Assembly (NCBI GenBank): GCA_902613805.1
Contig: CACMIV010000003.1
Span: forward strand, 1-64,000
Origin: an uncultured Pelagibacteraceae bacterium
Lineage (GTDB): Bacteria > Pseudomonadota > Alphaproteobacteria > Pelagibacterales > AG-422-B15
DNA length: 64,000 bases
Direction: 5' to 3'
Below are positions 1 through 8,964 of this stretch, piece after piece. The notes beneath the pieces are model-generated. The model saw only the letters and a program-made list of their open reading frames with translations, did no database searches and was not told the DNA's origin. Both the position numbers and the translations under genes were made by a program. Numbering within the stretch: the stretch's first letter is position 1; each line of letters opens with the position of its first letter.

Positions 1-44
1 TTTAAATTCTGTATATTCTTCAGAAGTTCTTAAATTAAATTAGA

Positions 45-668
45 TTAAATTAAATCAAACTTTTTTTTCTCAAAATCATACGTCTCTATAGATCCAGATC
101 CAATATCATTCCAAACCCCATAAAGCGTAATTCCACCTGACTTTACTTCAGTATTTATAAAGGGATATTTACTTAAATTCTCTAATGATACGATAATGCT
201 TTCTTTCTCCATGTACTTAACTTTCTCATCGTTTCCTTCGCCTGAAATGTTGTCGTACACTGGTTTTAGTAACTTTAGCCAATTAGAAATTGATGAGTTA
301 TCATCAAAATTATTTTCATGACACATATGATACCCATTCTTTATACCTCCACATCCTGAGTGCCCAATTATAATAATATTTTTAATATTTAATGCTGTTA
401 CACCAAATTCGATAGCTGCAATTGTTCCGCTATGTTCCGTTAATTGACTATAGGGTGGTACTATATTAGCAATATTTCTATGAACTAGCATTTCACCAGC
501 TTTTGATTTGAATATAGCATTCGGATCAACTCTTGAATCTACGCACGATATAATCATGTATTTAGGTGACTGGCCTTCTCTTGCAAGTCTTTCAAAGTGA
601 TCTTTTTCTTGTGCGAAAGAGTTTTCCTTCCAGTTTTTATATTTATCGATGAGATCTTTTGGTAACAT
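45..668 (-). CDS. beta-class carbonic anhydrase
   Basis: Predicted zinc enzyme interconverting CO2 and bicarbonate in the cytoplasm. The 207-residue length is normal for the beta class. The metal-site motif CVDSRVDP puts Cys42, Asp44 and Arg46 in the family positions, and GHSGCGG supplies His103 and Cys106, so the Cys/Asp/His/Cys set is complete. No signal peptide is seen. The gene is divergent from the Rieske oxygenase gene across about 110 bp. Bicarbonate supply for carboxylases or pH balance is the usual role; nothing here narrows it further. Confidence 0.93.
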   Translation of the reverse strand: MLPKDLIDKYKNWKENSFAQEKDHFERLAREGQSPKYMIISCVDSRVDPNAIFKSKAGEMLVHRNIANIVPPYSQLTEHSGTIAAIEFGVTALNIKNIIIIGHSGCGGIKNGYHMCHENNFDDNSSISNWLKLLKPVYDNISGEGNDEKVKYMEKESIIVSLENLSKYPFINTEVKSGGITLYGVWNDIGSGSIETYDFEKKKFDLI

Positions 669-776
669 TCACTTATTTATTTTTTATCCAAATTGGTGAA
701 GACCATGCCATTCTAGTTATAATTTTCTCATAATATCTAGTCATAGACAATATAAGGGTATAAAATTTTTACAAGC

Positions 777-1919
777 ATGTCAGAAGGATATATTTTAAAA
801 AAAACTGAAAAATCTCTACCTTTACATTGGTATTTCAATCAAAAGCAATTTGATAAAGAGATTTCAAAAGTTTTGTCTAAAGAGTGGCTATATGTTTGCC
901 ACGTGGATACTATTTCAAAACCTTTATCTTTTCACACAGTTGAAATTAGCAAATTTAATATACTTATTGTTCGTGATAAAGAAGGAGAAATAAATGCCTT
1001 TTATAATTCATGTAGTCATCGAGGTTCAATTTTAAAAAAAGAAAAAACTGGCAAACTAAAATCAAATTTACTAGTTTGCCCATACCATCAATGGTCATAT
1101 AACGCCAGCAATGGAAATTTAGTTAGAACTACATCTATTATTGATCCTAAAAATTTTAGAAAAGATGAAAATTGTCTAATAAAAGTAAAAATTAAAGTTT
1201 GGAATGGGTTAGTTTTTATTAACATGAATAAAAACGCTAAATGGAATGCAAAAAAAGTTTTTCCAGATTACAGCGATGCTTTTTCTCAACTCAATGTCAG
1301 TGACTATAAAATAGGTCATACCTGGAAGAAGCAAATTAAGTGTAATTGGAAAATATTTTGGGAAAATTATAGTGAATGTTTACATTGTCCCAATCTTCAT
1401 CCTGAACTATCTGACCTAGTCCCTATTTATGGAAGAAGGTTAGTAGATATTAAAGATGATCCAAACTGGAAACGTTTCACTCATTATGATGATCCAAAGT
1501 ATAAAGGTGGAATGAAAAAAGGTACTGAAACTTGGTCAATGAATGGAAGCGCACAAGGTCATCGAGTAGAGTACTTGGAAAATCAAACCGATTTTCCTGG
1601 TTACATTTACATGACTACTTGGCCTTCTATGTTTTTAGCAATATTTACTGACCATATAAGAATGGTTCGTATTCTTCCTCTATCAGAGGAACTTACAGAA
1701 GTTACGGCAGAGTGGGTATTTAGAAAAGAAACTCTTAAAGATAAAAAATATTCAATGAAAAATGTTGTTGATTTTGCTGTATTAGTTATGAAACAAGATG
1801 CAGAAGCTTGTGAACTTAATCAAAAAGGCATACATAATCCAACAAGAAAAAACGGAACATTAATGCCTGAGGAGTATGAAATTAAAAGATTTCATAGCTG
1901 GCTAAGAAAAAAATTGTAA
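777..1919 (+). CDS. Rieske non-heme iron oxygenase alpha subunit (betaine/carnitine-oxygenase-like)
   Basis: Probable oxygenase component that hydroxylates or N-demethylates a small substrate, with electrons from a separate reductase. The Rieske [2Fe-2S] site is complete: Cys79-x-His81 in CSHRG and Cys101-x2-His104 in CPYHQW. The mononuclear iron motif ENYSECLHC...HP (residues 196-209) gives His203 and His208, with Glu200 at the bridging position. That wording, as I recall it, is typical of the glycine betaine, carnitine and stachydrine oxygenase branch rather than of arene dioxygenases. It lies 10 bp before an M20 amidohydrolase and an ectoine hydrolase-like gene, suggesting a nitrogenous osmolyte as substrate. 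No reductase gene is in the window, and the substrate is inferred only. Confidence 0.82.
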   Translation: MSEGYILKKTEKSLPLHWYFNQKQFDKEISKVLSKEWLYVCHVDTISKPLSFHTVEISKFNILIVRDKEGEINAFYNSCSHRGSILKKEKTGKLKSNLLVCPYHQWSYNASNGNLVRTTSIIDPKNFRKDENCLIKVKIKVWNGLVFINMNKNAKWNAKKVFPDYSDAFSQLNVSDYKIGHTWKKQIKCNWKIFWENYSECLHCPNLHPELSDLVPIYGRRLVDIKDDPNWKRFTHYDDPKYKGGMKKGTETWSMNGSAQGHRVEYLENQTDFPGYIYMTTWPSMFLAIFTDHIRMVRILPLSEELTEVTAEWVFRKETLKDKKYSMKNVVDFAVLVMKQDAEACELNQKGIHNPTRKNGTLMPEEYEIKRFHSWLRKKL

Positions 1920-1929
1920 ATTATTCCAC

Positions 1930-3093
1930 ATGAATTCAGTTACACAAAATTATGAGAAGGAAATGCTTGAGTGGCGACATGATTTTCATGCACATCCTGA
2001 GCTAAATTTTGACTTAGATATAACTTCTTCGAAAGTTGCAGATATTTTAAAGAGTTTTGGACTGGAAGTGCATGAAGGCATAGGCAAGACCGGAATTGTT
2101 GCTGTTCTCAAAAATGGAAACAGTAATAAAAGTATTGGTATTCGAGCAGATATGGACGCATTACCGGTAACAGAAGAAAATAACTGCACGTATAAGTCTA
2201 CGCACGAAGGTAAAATGCATGCGTGTGGTCACGATGGTCATACAGCAATGGCTCTAGGTGCGGCTAAATATCTATGTAATACAAAAAATTTTAACGGAAC
2301 TGTTTATTTTATTTTTCAACCTGATGAAGAAAAAACTCAGGGAGCTCAAGCAATGATAGATGATGGGCTGTTTGATAAGTTCCCAATGGATGAGGTATAT
2401 GCATTTCATAATTTGCCTGGTATGGAACTTGGAACATTTGCAACAAGAGCAGGAACTATCACTGCAAGCGAAAGTTTGTTTAAAATTGAATTAAGAGGTC
2501 AGGGAGGTCATTCAGCCTTGCCACACATGGGTGTTGATACTATTACAGTAGGTACTCAAATAATAACAGCTCTTCAATCAATTGTTTCGAGAAAAATTAA
2601 TCCAGCTATGAATGGTGTTGTTTCAGTCACAAAATTTGAGTCTGATGGCAATGAAAATATACTGCCCGGTCATTCTATCATTTCAGGTGATGCACGTGCG
2701 TTGTCACCAGAAGCCAATCAAATTATTGAACGCAGCATGAAAGATATTGTAGATGGAACAGCGAAAGCACATGGCATTGATTATGATTTTGATTACCTCA
2801 CACGAACAAACATGACAATTAATTCTAAAGATCAAGCGGCTTTTGCAAGTAAGGTTGCCGCTGACCTATTTGGAGAGGATAAAGTAGATGGAAATTGTGA
2901 TCCAAAATTATTTTCTGAGGATTTTGCCCAGATGCTAATGGTTAAGCCTGGATGCTATATTTTAATTGGAAATGGAACAGAAGGAACTCATGGACAATCT
3001 TTACATTCTTCAAATTATGATTTTAACGACAAGCTTCTTGTCATTGGTTCATCATTTTGGTCTAAACTTGTTGAAGAAAGACTTAATGATTAA
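1930..3093 (+). CDS. M20 family amidohydrolase / N-acyl amino acid deacylase
   Basis: Metal-dependent amidohydrolase of the hippurate hydrolase/aminoacylase type, expected to remove an acyl group from an N-acyl amino acid. IRADMDALPVTEE (residues 71-83) and HACGHDGH (97-104) are the metal-binding and catalytic signatures. The central GQGGHSALPH is the dimerisation-domain histidine motif. At 387 residues it has the usual length. Its stop codon overlaps the next start (TAATG), so it is translationally coupled to the ectoine hydrolase-like gene. In ectoine degradation the N-acetyl-diaminobutyrate made by DoeA is normally deacetylated by DoeB, a different fold. This enzyme is a candidate substitute, which is an inference from context. 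Confidence 0.85.
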   Translation: MNSVTQNYEKEMLEWRHDFHAHPELNFDLDITSSKVADILKSFGLEVHEGIGKTGIVAVLKNGNSNKSIGIRADMDALPVTEENNCTYKSTHEGKMHACGHDGHTAMALGAAKYLCNTKNFNGTVYFIFQPDEEKTQGAQAMIDDGLFDKFPMDEVYAFHNLPGMELGTFATRAGTITASESLFKIELRGQGGHSALPHMGVDTITVGTQIITALQSIVSRKINPAMNGVVSVTKFESDGNENILPGHSIISGDARALSPEANQIIERSMKDIVDGTAKAHGIDYDFDYLTRTNMTINSKDQAAFASKVAADLFGEDKVDGNCDPKLFSEDFAQMLMVKPGCYILIGNGTEGTHGQSLHSSNYDFNDKLLVIGSSFWSKLVEERLND

Positions 3094-4262
3094 TGATATT
3101 TTCTAAAAGTGAGTATATTGAAAGACTAAATAAAGTAAAAAAATCAATGCAAGAAAAGGGTATTGATTTATTAATCTCTCAAGATACAGCAAACATAAAT
3201 TACCTTACCGGTTATGATGCATGGTCTTTTTATTATGCTCAATGTGTAATTATACATATTGACTCAGAAGAACCTTTACTTTTCGTACGTGATCAAGATG
3301 CTGGAGGGGCATTCCTTCAAAACTGCTGGTCACAAGAAAATATAATTGTATACGCTGAAAAATATATACATACATGGCCAAATCATCCTTATGATTATTT
3401 GATTGAAATAATTAAAAATAAAAATTGGGACAAACTTTCAATTGGACTTGAAATGGACAGTCATTATTTCACGGCATTTTGTTATAAAAAATTATTAGAT
3501 GGGCTTCCTGATGCCACACTGAAAGATTGTGAGCGCCTTGTGAATTGGGTACGATTTGTGAAATCAGATGCTGAAATTGATCTAATGAAAAACGCCGCTT
3601 TAATTACTGATAAATCAATGCAAACTGCAATTGATGTTATCAATCCAGGTGTTAGACAATGTGATGCAGTTGGAGAGATTCAAAAAGCAATGTTTTATGG
3701 AACTCCAGAGTATGGAGGAGAATATTCAAGTATAGCAACTTTACTTCCAACTGGAGCTGGGACTTCTGCCTCACATCTAACGGCTACGCAGGAAAGATTT
3801 GTTAAGGGCGAAGCAACAATAATTGAAATTGCCGGTGTTTATAAAAGGTATCATGCACCACTTGCAAGAACAGTTCTGCTTGGAAAAGCAGAACAAAAAA
3901 AAATTGACGCCATACATGCAACTAATGAGGCGCTAAATGAGGGTATATCAGCCATAAAGCCAGGCAATACAGCAGATGATGTTGCGCAAAAATTTTGGGC
4001 AGTATTAGATAAATACGATATCAAAAAGGAATCTCGGACTGGATACTCTATTGGAATTGGTTATCCACCTGATTGGGGTGAGCACACAATAAACATATCA
4101 AAAGGTGATCCAACTATTTTACAACCAAATGTAACCTTTCATATGATTGCTGTTATGCAATTTGGTGATTGGGGAGTAGAGGCAAGTCACTCATTACGTG
4201 TTACAGAAAGTGGCTCAGAAAAGTTTTCAGATTTCTCAAGCGATTTATTCATAAAAGAGTAG
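3093..4262 (+). CDS. doeA: M24-fold ectoine hydrolase-like protein (DoeA family)
   Basis: Pita-bread-fold (M24/creatinase-like) hydrolase. Several stretches match what I know of ectoine hydrolase DoeA/EutD: NINYLTGYDAWSFY near the N terminus, YGGEYSSIATLLPTGAG in the middle, and RTGYSIGIGYPPDWGE near the C terminus. DoeA opens the ectoine ring to N-acetyl-L-2,4-diaminobutyrate. The usual M24 metal ligands are degenerate: IIEIAG and HAPLART stand where aminopeptidases carry Asp-x-G and sDxTRT, which argues against a true Xaa-Pro aminopeptidase. Length (389 aa) fits. It is last in a three-gene coupled operon. A hydrolase for another cyclic or methylated osmolyte remains possible. Confidence 0.75.
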   Translation: MIFSKSEYIERLNKVKKSMQEKGIDLLISQDTANINYLTGYDAWSFYYAQCVIIHIDSEEPLLFVRDQDAGGAFLQNCWSQENIIVYAEKYIHTWPNHPYDYLIEIIKNKNWDKLSIGLEMDSHYFTAFCYKKLLDGLPDATLKDCERLVNWVRFVKSDAEIDLMKNAALITDKSMQTAIDVINPGVRQCDAVGEIQKAMFYGTPEYGGEYSSIATLLPTGAGTSASHLTATQERFVKGEATIIEIAGVYKRYHAPLARTVLLGKAEQKKIDAIHATNEALNEGISAIKPGNTADDVAQKFWAVLDKYDIKKESRTGYSIGIGYPPDWGEHTINISKGDPTILQPNVTFHMIAVMQFGDWGVEASHSLRVTESGSEKFSDFSSDLFIKE

Positions 4263-4270
4263 CAGATAAC

Positions 4271-4295
4271 TGGGAATGAGCGTCCCTTGTTTTTA
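4271..4295 (+). terminator. possible weak intrinsic terminator after the M24 gene
   Basis: A four-pair stem GGGA/TCCC (4272-4275 with 4283-4286) is followed by TTGTTTTT. It sits 10 bp after the M24 stop codon and before the next gene set. The stem is short, so the call is tentative. Confidence 0.3.
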
Positions 4296-4347
4296 CTAGA
4301 GAATCCATTAAATATTGTATAAAGTAGCGCAATTCATGGAGTTAATT

Positions 4348-4536
4348 ATGGGTATTCATCACGATTATAAATCAAAACGTGGGGAGAGAGCGATGGCCAA
4401 GCAGCAGAAACGTGAGGCTAAGTTTTCTGATAACACGGATAAAAAAGAAGAAGAAAAGCTCATCAAAGAATTAAAAAAAGCAGGGTTAAATAAAGATGAA
4501 ATCAAACAATTCCTCGAAGGAAGAGCAAAAGGATAA
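4348..4536 (+). CDS. small charged protein of unknown function (62 aa)
   Basis: I do not recognise a function. A start at 4348 is preferred over an upstream TTG because GGAG lies about 6 bases before it. The product is 62 residues, strongly charged and lysine-rich, with no cysteine and no membrane segment. The N-terminal part (DYKSKRGERAMAKQQKREAK) is basic; the rest alternates Glu and Lys and looks helical. It overlaps the next small gene by 41 bases in another frame and precedes dcd and murA. An RNA- or ribosome-associated role is conceivable from composition alone. Confidence 0.6.
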   Translation: MGIHHDYKSKRGERAMAKQQKREAKFSDNTDKKEEEKLIKELKKAGLNKDEIKQFLEGRAKG

Positions 4537-4630
4537 AAAGCTCGACAGCACAGAAAGGCTTGCTGAGGCACTAAGGCAAAATTTAAGAAAAAGAAAAGAG
4601 TTTCAAAGAAGGCAAAAGAAAGAAGATTAA
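4496..4630 (+). CDS. very small basic protein upstream of dcd (44 aa)
   Basis: A short reading frame from ATG 4496 to TAA 4628-4630, one base before the dcd start. The product contains [20 protein letters not shown] and ends in a run of Arg, Gln and Lys, so it is basic and helical. I recall similar tiny proteins with an 'RLAEALRxNLRRRK' core near murA in other Alphaproteobacteria, which supports it as real. It overlaps the preceding gene by 41 bases in a different frame, an arrangement suggesting translational coupling. Function unknown. Confidence 0.6.
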   Translation: MKSNNSSKEEQKDKKLDSTERLAEALRQNLRKRKEFQRRQKKED

Positions 4631-4631
4631 T

Positions 4632-5186
4632 ATGACAATCATGTCGGATAACTGGATAAAGAAAAAAGCCTTGGAAGAAGGAATGATTGAACCATTCGTT
4701 GATGGACAAAAAAAAGAAGGCACAATTTCATTTGGTCTTTCATCATATGGATACGATGCAAGAGTTTCAGAAGAATTTAAAATTTTTACCAATGTAGATT
4801 CTGCTTTAGTCGATCCAAAAAACTTTGATGATAAAGGGTTTGTAGATCGGCCAGGTAAAGAATGCATTATTCCACCTAACTCATTTGCATTAGCAAGAAC
4901 CGTTGAGTATTTTAGAATTCCTCGCGATGTTCTTGTAGTTTGTTTAGGAAAATCAACCTATGCAAGATGTGGCATTATCGTAAATGTTACTCCTCTTGAA
5001 CCAGAGTGGGAGGGTCACGTAACTTTAGAATTTTCTAACACAACTCCATTACCTGCAAAAATTTATGCTAATGAGGGAGCGTGCCAGTTTTTATTCTATA
5101 AGGGAGAAGCGCCACCAGAAGTTTCATATAAAGATCGTAAAGGTAAATATATGATGCAAACAGGGGTTACTTTACCTAAACTTTAA
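4632..5186 (+). CDS. dcd: dCTP deaminase
   Basis: Deaminates dCTP to dUTP in pyrimidine deoxynucleotide synthesis. The 184-residue product starts MTIMSDNWI, matching the MSIxSDxWI start of the family. It contains KSTYAR and the block [18 protein letters not shown] near residues 125-142, the conserved catalytic and nucleotide-binding region of homotrimeric Dcd. It starts one base after the 44-aa gene and ends 7 bp before murA, so it is probably co-transcribed with both. Confidence 0.95.
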   Translation: MTIMSDNWIKKKALEEGMIEPFVDGQKKEGTISFGLSSYGYDARVSEEFKIFTNVDSALVDPKNFDDKGFVDRPGKECIIPPNSFALARTVEYFRIPRDVLVVCLGKSTYARCGIIVNVTPLEPEWEGHVTLEFSNTTPLPAKIYANEGACQFLFYKGEAPPEVSYKDRKGKYMMQTGVTLPKL

Positions 5187-5193
5187 ATCGTTC

Positions 5194-6456
5194 ATGCAAA
5201 AAATTTTGATAAATGGAGGAAATCTTCTCCAGGGTTCTGTTCCTGTCAGTGGATCAAAAAATGCATCTCTCCCAATAATGGCTGCAAGTATTCTTACTAA
5301 TGAAAATTTAGAACTCGAAAACGTACCTGATTTAGTTGATGTAAATACAATGTCAGCAGTTTTATCATCGCTTGGTGTCAATGTTACAAAAAAAGATGTT
5401 AATACAAATCGTCTTACACTTCGTTATTCAGACTCTGAAATTACAATAGCGGAGTACGATTTAGTTAGAAAGATGAGGGCTAGTATATTAGTTCTTGGGC
5501 CATTACTTGCACGTAAAAGGCACGCTAGCGTATCTCTTCCAGGGGGGTGCGCAATAGGTGCTCGACCAGTAGATTTGCACATAAATGCATTATCGAAACT
5601 TGGCGCAGCATTTGAATTAGATGGTGGATATATTAAATGTAGCGCTCCAAATGGCTTAAAAGGAAATAAAATTAATTTTTCAAAAGTATCAGTAGGAGCT
5701 ACTGAAAACATAATTATGGCTGCATCGCTTGCTCGAGGAGAAAGTGAAATTAGAAATATCGCAGTTGAACCTGAGGTTATGGATCTTATTGATTGTCTTA
5801 ATAAGATGGGCGCTAAAATCGAATTAGGAGAAAACAGAAATGTTCACATTCAAGGCGTTGACCAGCTCCAAGGTGCTGTCCACTCAATTATCCCTGATCG
5901 CATAGAAGCAATCACATATATAATTGGAGGAACTATAATTGGTAACGATCTCAAGATTACAAATCTGAACCTTGAGCATATCAGCAATGTATTGGAATTA
6001 TTGAATGAGCTATCTATTAATTACTCAATGGGTGAGAATAGCATTATTGTTAATCAATCCGAGATCTCTGATGGTATTGATATTAATACAATGGAATATC
6101 CAGGGTTCCCAACTGATGTACAAGCACAAATGATGGTTTTATTATCTCTTGGAAAATCTAAATCACAAATAACTGAAAACATTTTTGAAAACAGATTCAT
6201 GCATGTTCCAGAACTAAACCGTATGGGCGCTAATATTGAAACCAAAGGGAAAACAGCAGTTATTAATCCATGCAAAGGGTTTATTTCAGCTCAAGTCATG
6301 GCAACTGATTTACGGGCCTCGGTAAGTTTAATTTTAGCTGGATTGGTTGCTAAAGGTGAAACAACATTGAACCGAATTTATCATCTTGATCGAGGTTATG
6401 AGAAAATAGAGAAAAAATTGCAAGCTTGTGGTGCAGATATTCGGAGAATAAATTAG
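5194..6456 (+). CDS. murA: UDP-N-acetylglucosamine 1-carboxyvinyltransferase
   Basis: First committed enzyme of peptidoglycan synthesis: it transfers enolpyruvate from PEP to UDP-GlcNAc in the cytosol. The N-terminal SGSKNASLP is the substrate-binding lysine motif. LPGGCAIGARPVDLH places the catalytic, fosfomycin-reactive cysteine at residue 119, so this is the Cys form rather than the resistant Asp form. The 420-residue length is standard. The gene sits 7 bp after dcd and 5 bp before a DUF2948 gene, a familiar alphaproteobacterial order. Confidence 0.97.
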   Translation: MQKILINGGNLLQGSVPVSGSKNASLPIMAASILTNENLELENVPDLVDVNTMSAVLSSLGVNVTKKDVNTNRLTLRYSDSEITIAEYDLVRKMRASILVLGPLLARKRHASVSLPGGCAIGARPVDLHINALSKLGAAFELDGGYIKCSAPNGLKGNKINFSKVSVGATENIIMAASLARGESEIRNIAVEPEVMDLIDCLNKMGAKIELGENRNVHIQGVDQLQGAVHSIIPDRIEAITYIIGGTIIGNDLKITNLNLEHISNVLELLNELSINYSMGENSIIVNQSEISDGIDINTMEYPGFPTDVQAQMMVLLSLGKSKSQITENIFENRFMHVPELNRMGANIETKGKTAVINPCKGFISAQVMATDLRASVSLILAGLVAKGETTLNRIYHLDRGYEKIEKKLQACGADIRRIN

Positions 6457-6461
6457 GATAA

Positions 6462-6884
6462 ATGAATCTTAATGCAATTGATACTGACGAGCTAAAAATT
6501 ATCTCAACCATACTTCAAGACGGACTTATTGAAGTAAACGATATCAAATATTTGCCATCAATTAGGTCATTTTTTCTTATGATTACTAGATTTATGTGGG
6601 AGGAAAAAATAGTAAATAAAGTAGATCAAAGAATAAAAGCAGTACTAAGCTTTGAAGATGTTTTATCGGTTTACTCAAAAAATATAGATCAATTGAACAA
6701 AAATAAGACATTAGAACTCGTAACTTTTAATTATTATCCTAACAATTCTAAAAATATAGAAATTGAATTGCTTTTCAAAAATGATGCAATTATAAAGCTC
6801 GAAACTGAAATAATAAGATGCAAGTTAGAAGATCAGGGTGAACCCTGGAATATTGAAAAAATAGAGAATGACAAAAATAATTAA
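6462..6884 (+). CDS. DUF2948 family protein
   Basis: A 140-residue soluble protein with the features I associate with DUF2948: FFLMITRFMWEE in the first third and a C terminus ending near EDQGEPWNIEKIE. In many Alphaproteobacteria this family lies between murA and hisD, as here. It overlaps hisD by 17 bases. No catalytic motif is visible and the function is not known. Confidence 0.82.
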   Translation: MNLNAIDTDELKIISTILQDGLIEVNDIKYLPSIRSFFLMITRFMWEEKIVNKVDQRIKAVLSFEDVLSVYSKNIDQLNKNKTLELVTFNYYPNNSKNIEIELLFKNDAIIKLETEIIRCKLEDQGEPWNIEKIENDKNN

Positions 6885-8163
6885 TTCTGTAGATCAAAAT
6901 TTTGAGAATGATTTTAATAATCTTCTCACAATGAACAGATCAAGTGACTCGGACGTTACTCAGACTGTGGCAGCTATCATTGACGATATTAGAAAAAACG
7001 GAGATGAAGCGCTTTTGAAATATACTCATCAATTTGATAAAAATAACCTTGATATTAACAACATACTGCTTGAAGAAGATGAAATTGAAAGGCAATCACG
7101 TGACGTGCCGAGTGATCTTTGTGATGCGCTTAAAGTATCAATGGATCGTGTTCGCACTTATCATGAAAAGCAATTACCGAATGATTTAGTTTATGAAGAC
7201 AATCTTAACTCAAAGTTAGGGTATGTTTGGCGTCCAGTTGAGTCAGTGGGTGTTTATGTCCCAGGTGGTACTGCAAGTTATCCAAGTACAGTAATTATGA
7301 ACACAATACCAGCGGTTGTAGCCGGTGTTGAAGATATCACCATGGTTACACCAATGACTAATACCGCTATAAGTTCTTCAGTGTTATATGCCGCAAAAAT
7401 TTGTGGAATAAAAAAAATATACTGTATAGGAGGTGCCCAGGCTGTTGCTGCTCTGGCATATGGAACCAAGACCATAAAATCTGTTAATAAAATTGTTGGA
7501 CCAGGCAATATTTATGTTGCTGAAGCAAAAAGACAAGTTTCAGGTTTCATAGGCATCGATATGTTTGCCGGCCCATCAGAGGTAGTCATTATTGCTGATG
7601 AAAAAAATGATCCAAAAATTGTTGCAGCTGACCTCATCGCTCAAGCTGAACATGACCAAAGCGCACAAAGCATACTTTTAACAACCGATCAGAAATTAGG
7701 AGATGCTGTAAATAAAGAAGTCGAGAACCAGATAGATTCCCTTCCTCGAAAGGATATAGCGGCTTCAAGCTGGGAAAATAATGGAAAGATAATTATCACT
7801 CAAAATCTTGAAGAAGCTGTTTTATTATCTAATAAATTAGCACCAGAACACTTGGAATTATTAGTTGATAACCCGGAAGATATTCTTAAAAGAATTAAAA
7901 ATGCTGGAGCAGTTTTTATGGGCCGTAACACACCTGAGGCACTTGGAGACTATTTAGCAGGTCCAAGCCATGTACTTCCTACTTCTAGAAGTGCTAAATT
8001 TTCTTCTGGACTATCTGTTTTTGATTTTCTCAAAAAAATATCACTTGTTGAATTTTCAAAAGAAGGTATTGAACAAGTTGGAGATAGTGCTATTAAAATC
8101 GCAGATAATGAAGGTCTTGACGGGCATTCAAGATCAATAGAATATAGGCTTACAAAAAAATAA
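6868..8163 (+). CDS. hisD: histidinol dehydrogenase
   Basis: Zinc and NAD enzyme for the last two steps of histidine synthesis, oxidising L-histidinol to histidine. Signatures are IVGPGNIYVAEAKRQV, DMFAGPSEVVIIAD, the zinc/catalytic region AEHDQSAQS, LAPEHLELL and LPTSRSAKFSSGLSVFDF near the C terminus. At 431 residues it is complete. It starts inside the DUF2948 gene and is followed 3 bp later by infA. The rest of the visible his genes (hisZ, hisG) are 7 kb away, so histidine genes are scattered. Confidence 0.97.
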   Translation: MTKIINSVDQNFENDFNNLLTMNRSSDSDVTQTVAAIIDDIRKNGDEALLKYTHQFDKNNLDINNILLEEDEIERQSRDVPSDLCDALKVSMDRVRTYHEKQLPNDLVYEDNLNSKLGYVWRPVESVGVYVPGGTASYPSTVIMNTIPAVVAGVEDITMVTPMTNTAISSSVLYAAKICGIKKIYCIGGAQAVAALAYGTKTIKSVNKIVGPGNIYVAEAKRQVSGFIGIDMFAGPSEVVIIADEKNDPKIVAADLIAQAEHDQSAQSILLTTDQKLGDAVNKEVENQIDSLPRKDIAASSWENNGKIIITQNLEEAVLLSNKLAPEHLELLVDNPEDILKRIKNAGAVFMGRNTPEALGDYLAGPSHVLPTSRSAKFSSGLSVFDFLKKISLVEFSKEGIEQVGDSAIKIADNEGLDGHSRSIEYRLTKK

Positions 8164-8166
8164 TTT

Positions 8167-8385
8167 ATGTCAAAAGAAGAAATACTAGAGTTCAAGGGTA
8201 AGGTTACAGATTTACTTCCCAACGCAATGTTTAAGGTAGAGTTAGAAAATGGCCATGAAGTATTAGCACATACAGCAGGAAGAATGAGAAAAAATAGAAT
8301 CAGAGTACTTGCCGGGGATGAGGTTCTTGTTCAGGTTACACCTTACGATCTAACCAAAGGCAGAATAATATTTCGATATAAGTAG
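8167..8385 (+). CDS. infA: translation initiation factor IF-1
   Basis: A 72-residue single S1/OB-fold protein that binds the 30S A site during initiation. The conserved wording is intact: [39 protein letters not shown], then [18 protein letters not shown]. It sits between hisD and maf in the standard alphaproteobacterial order and is very likely essential. Confidence 0.97.
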   Translation: MSKEEILEFKGKVTDLLPNAMFKVELENGHEVLAHTAGRMRKNRIRVLAGDEVLVQVTPYDLTKGRIIFRYK

Positions 8386-8397
8386 TTTGAGATTATT

Positions 8398-8964
8398 TTG
8401 AAGCTAATTCTAGGCAGCGCATCTCCACGAAGACTCGAGTTATTGGCAAAACTTAACATTAATCCAAGTGAGATAGTTTCCCCAAATATAGATGAATCTA
8501 TTAAAAGTAATGAGCTACCTCTTCAATATTGTAAACGTATAGCACATGAGAAACTAAAACATTTTCAGAATAAGTATAAAGACTCAGTAATTTTAACTGC
8601 TGATACGATTGCCTATACTGGTAGAAAACTCATAGATAAAACAGATGACGAAAATATTGCTTATAAAAACTTACTTCGACTATCGGGAAAAAGACATAGA
8701 GTCAGCACTTCCATTTGTATAAGAAATCTAGAAAATAGAATATTTAAAAAAACTGTTACGACAATTGTTAGTTTTAAAGTATTAAGCGGTCAAGATATAG
8801 ACGATTATATGAAAACTAATGACTGGCAAGGTGTTGCAGGGTCATATAAAATTCAAGGGATGGCAGAGTCTTTTATCAAATCCCTAAATGGATCTTACTC
8901 AAATGTAGTCGGTTTACCCTTATTTGAAGTGAAAAATCTCCTTATTTCAGCTGGATATAAATGA
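8398..8964 (+). CDS. maf: Maf family nucleotide pyrophosphatase
   Basis: Predicted house-cleaning nucleoside triphosphate pyrophosphatase of the Maf/YhdE/YceF group. LILGSASPRRLELL at the extreme N terminus is the phosphate-binding signature. VILTADTIAY carries the acidic catalytic residue, and GKRHRVSTS and VAGSYKIQG follow in family order. The start is TTG at 8398, forced because GSASPRR must lie within the first ten residues. Which nucleotide it prefers cannot be read here. It overlaps the next gene by 4 bases. Confidence 0.92.
   Translation: MKLILGSASPRRLELLAKLNINPSEIVSPNIDESIKSNELPLQYCKRIAHEKLKHFQNKYKDSVILTADTIAYTGRKLIDKTDDENIAYKNLLRLSGKRHRVSTSICIRNLENRIFKKTVTTIVSFKVLSGQDIDDYMKTNDWQGVAGSYKIQGMAESFIKSLNGSYSNVVGLPLFEVKNLLISAGYK

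Noticed and set aside
4365..4867. Minus-strand frames opposite the small genes and dcd
   Set aside because: Shadow frames rich in Phe, Ser and Leu from lysine-rich plus-strand genes; no ribosome site or known motif.
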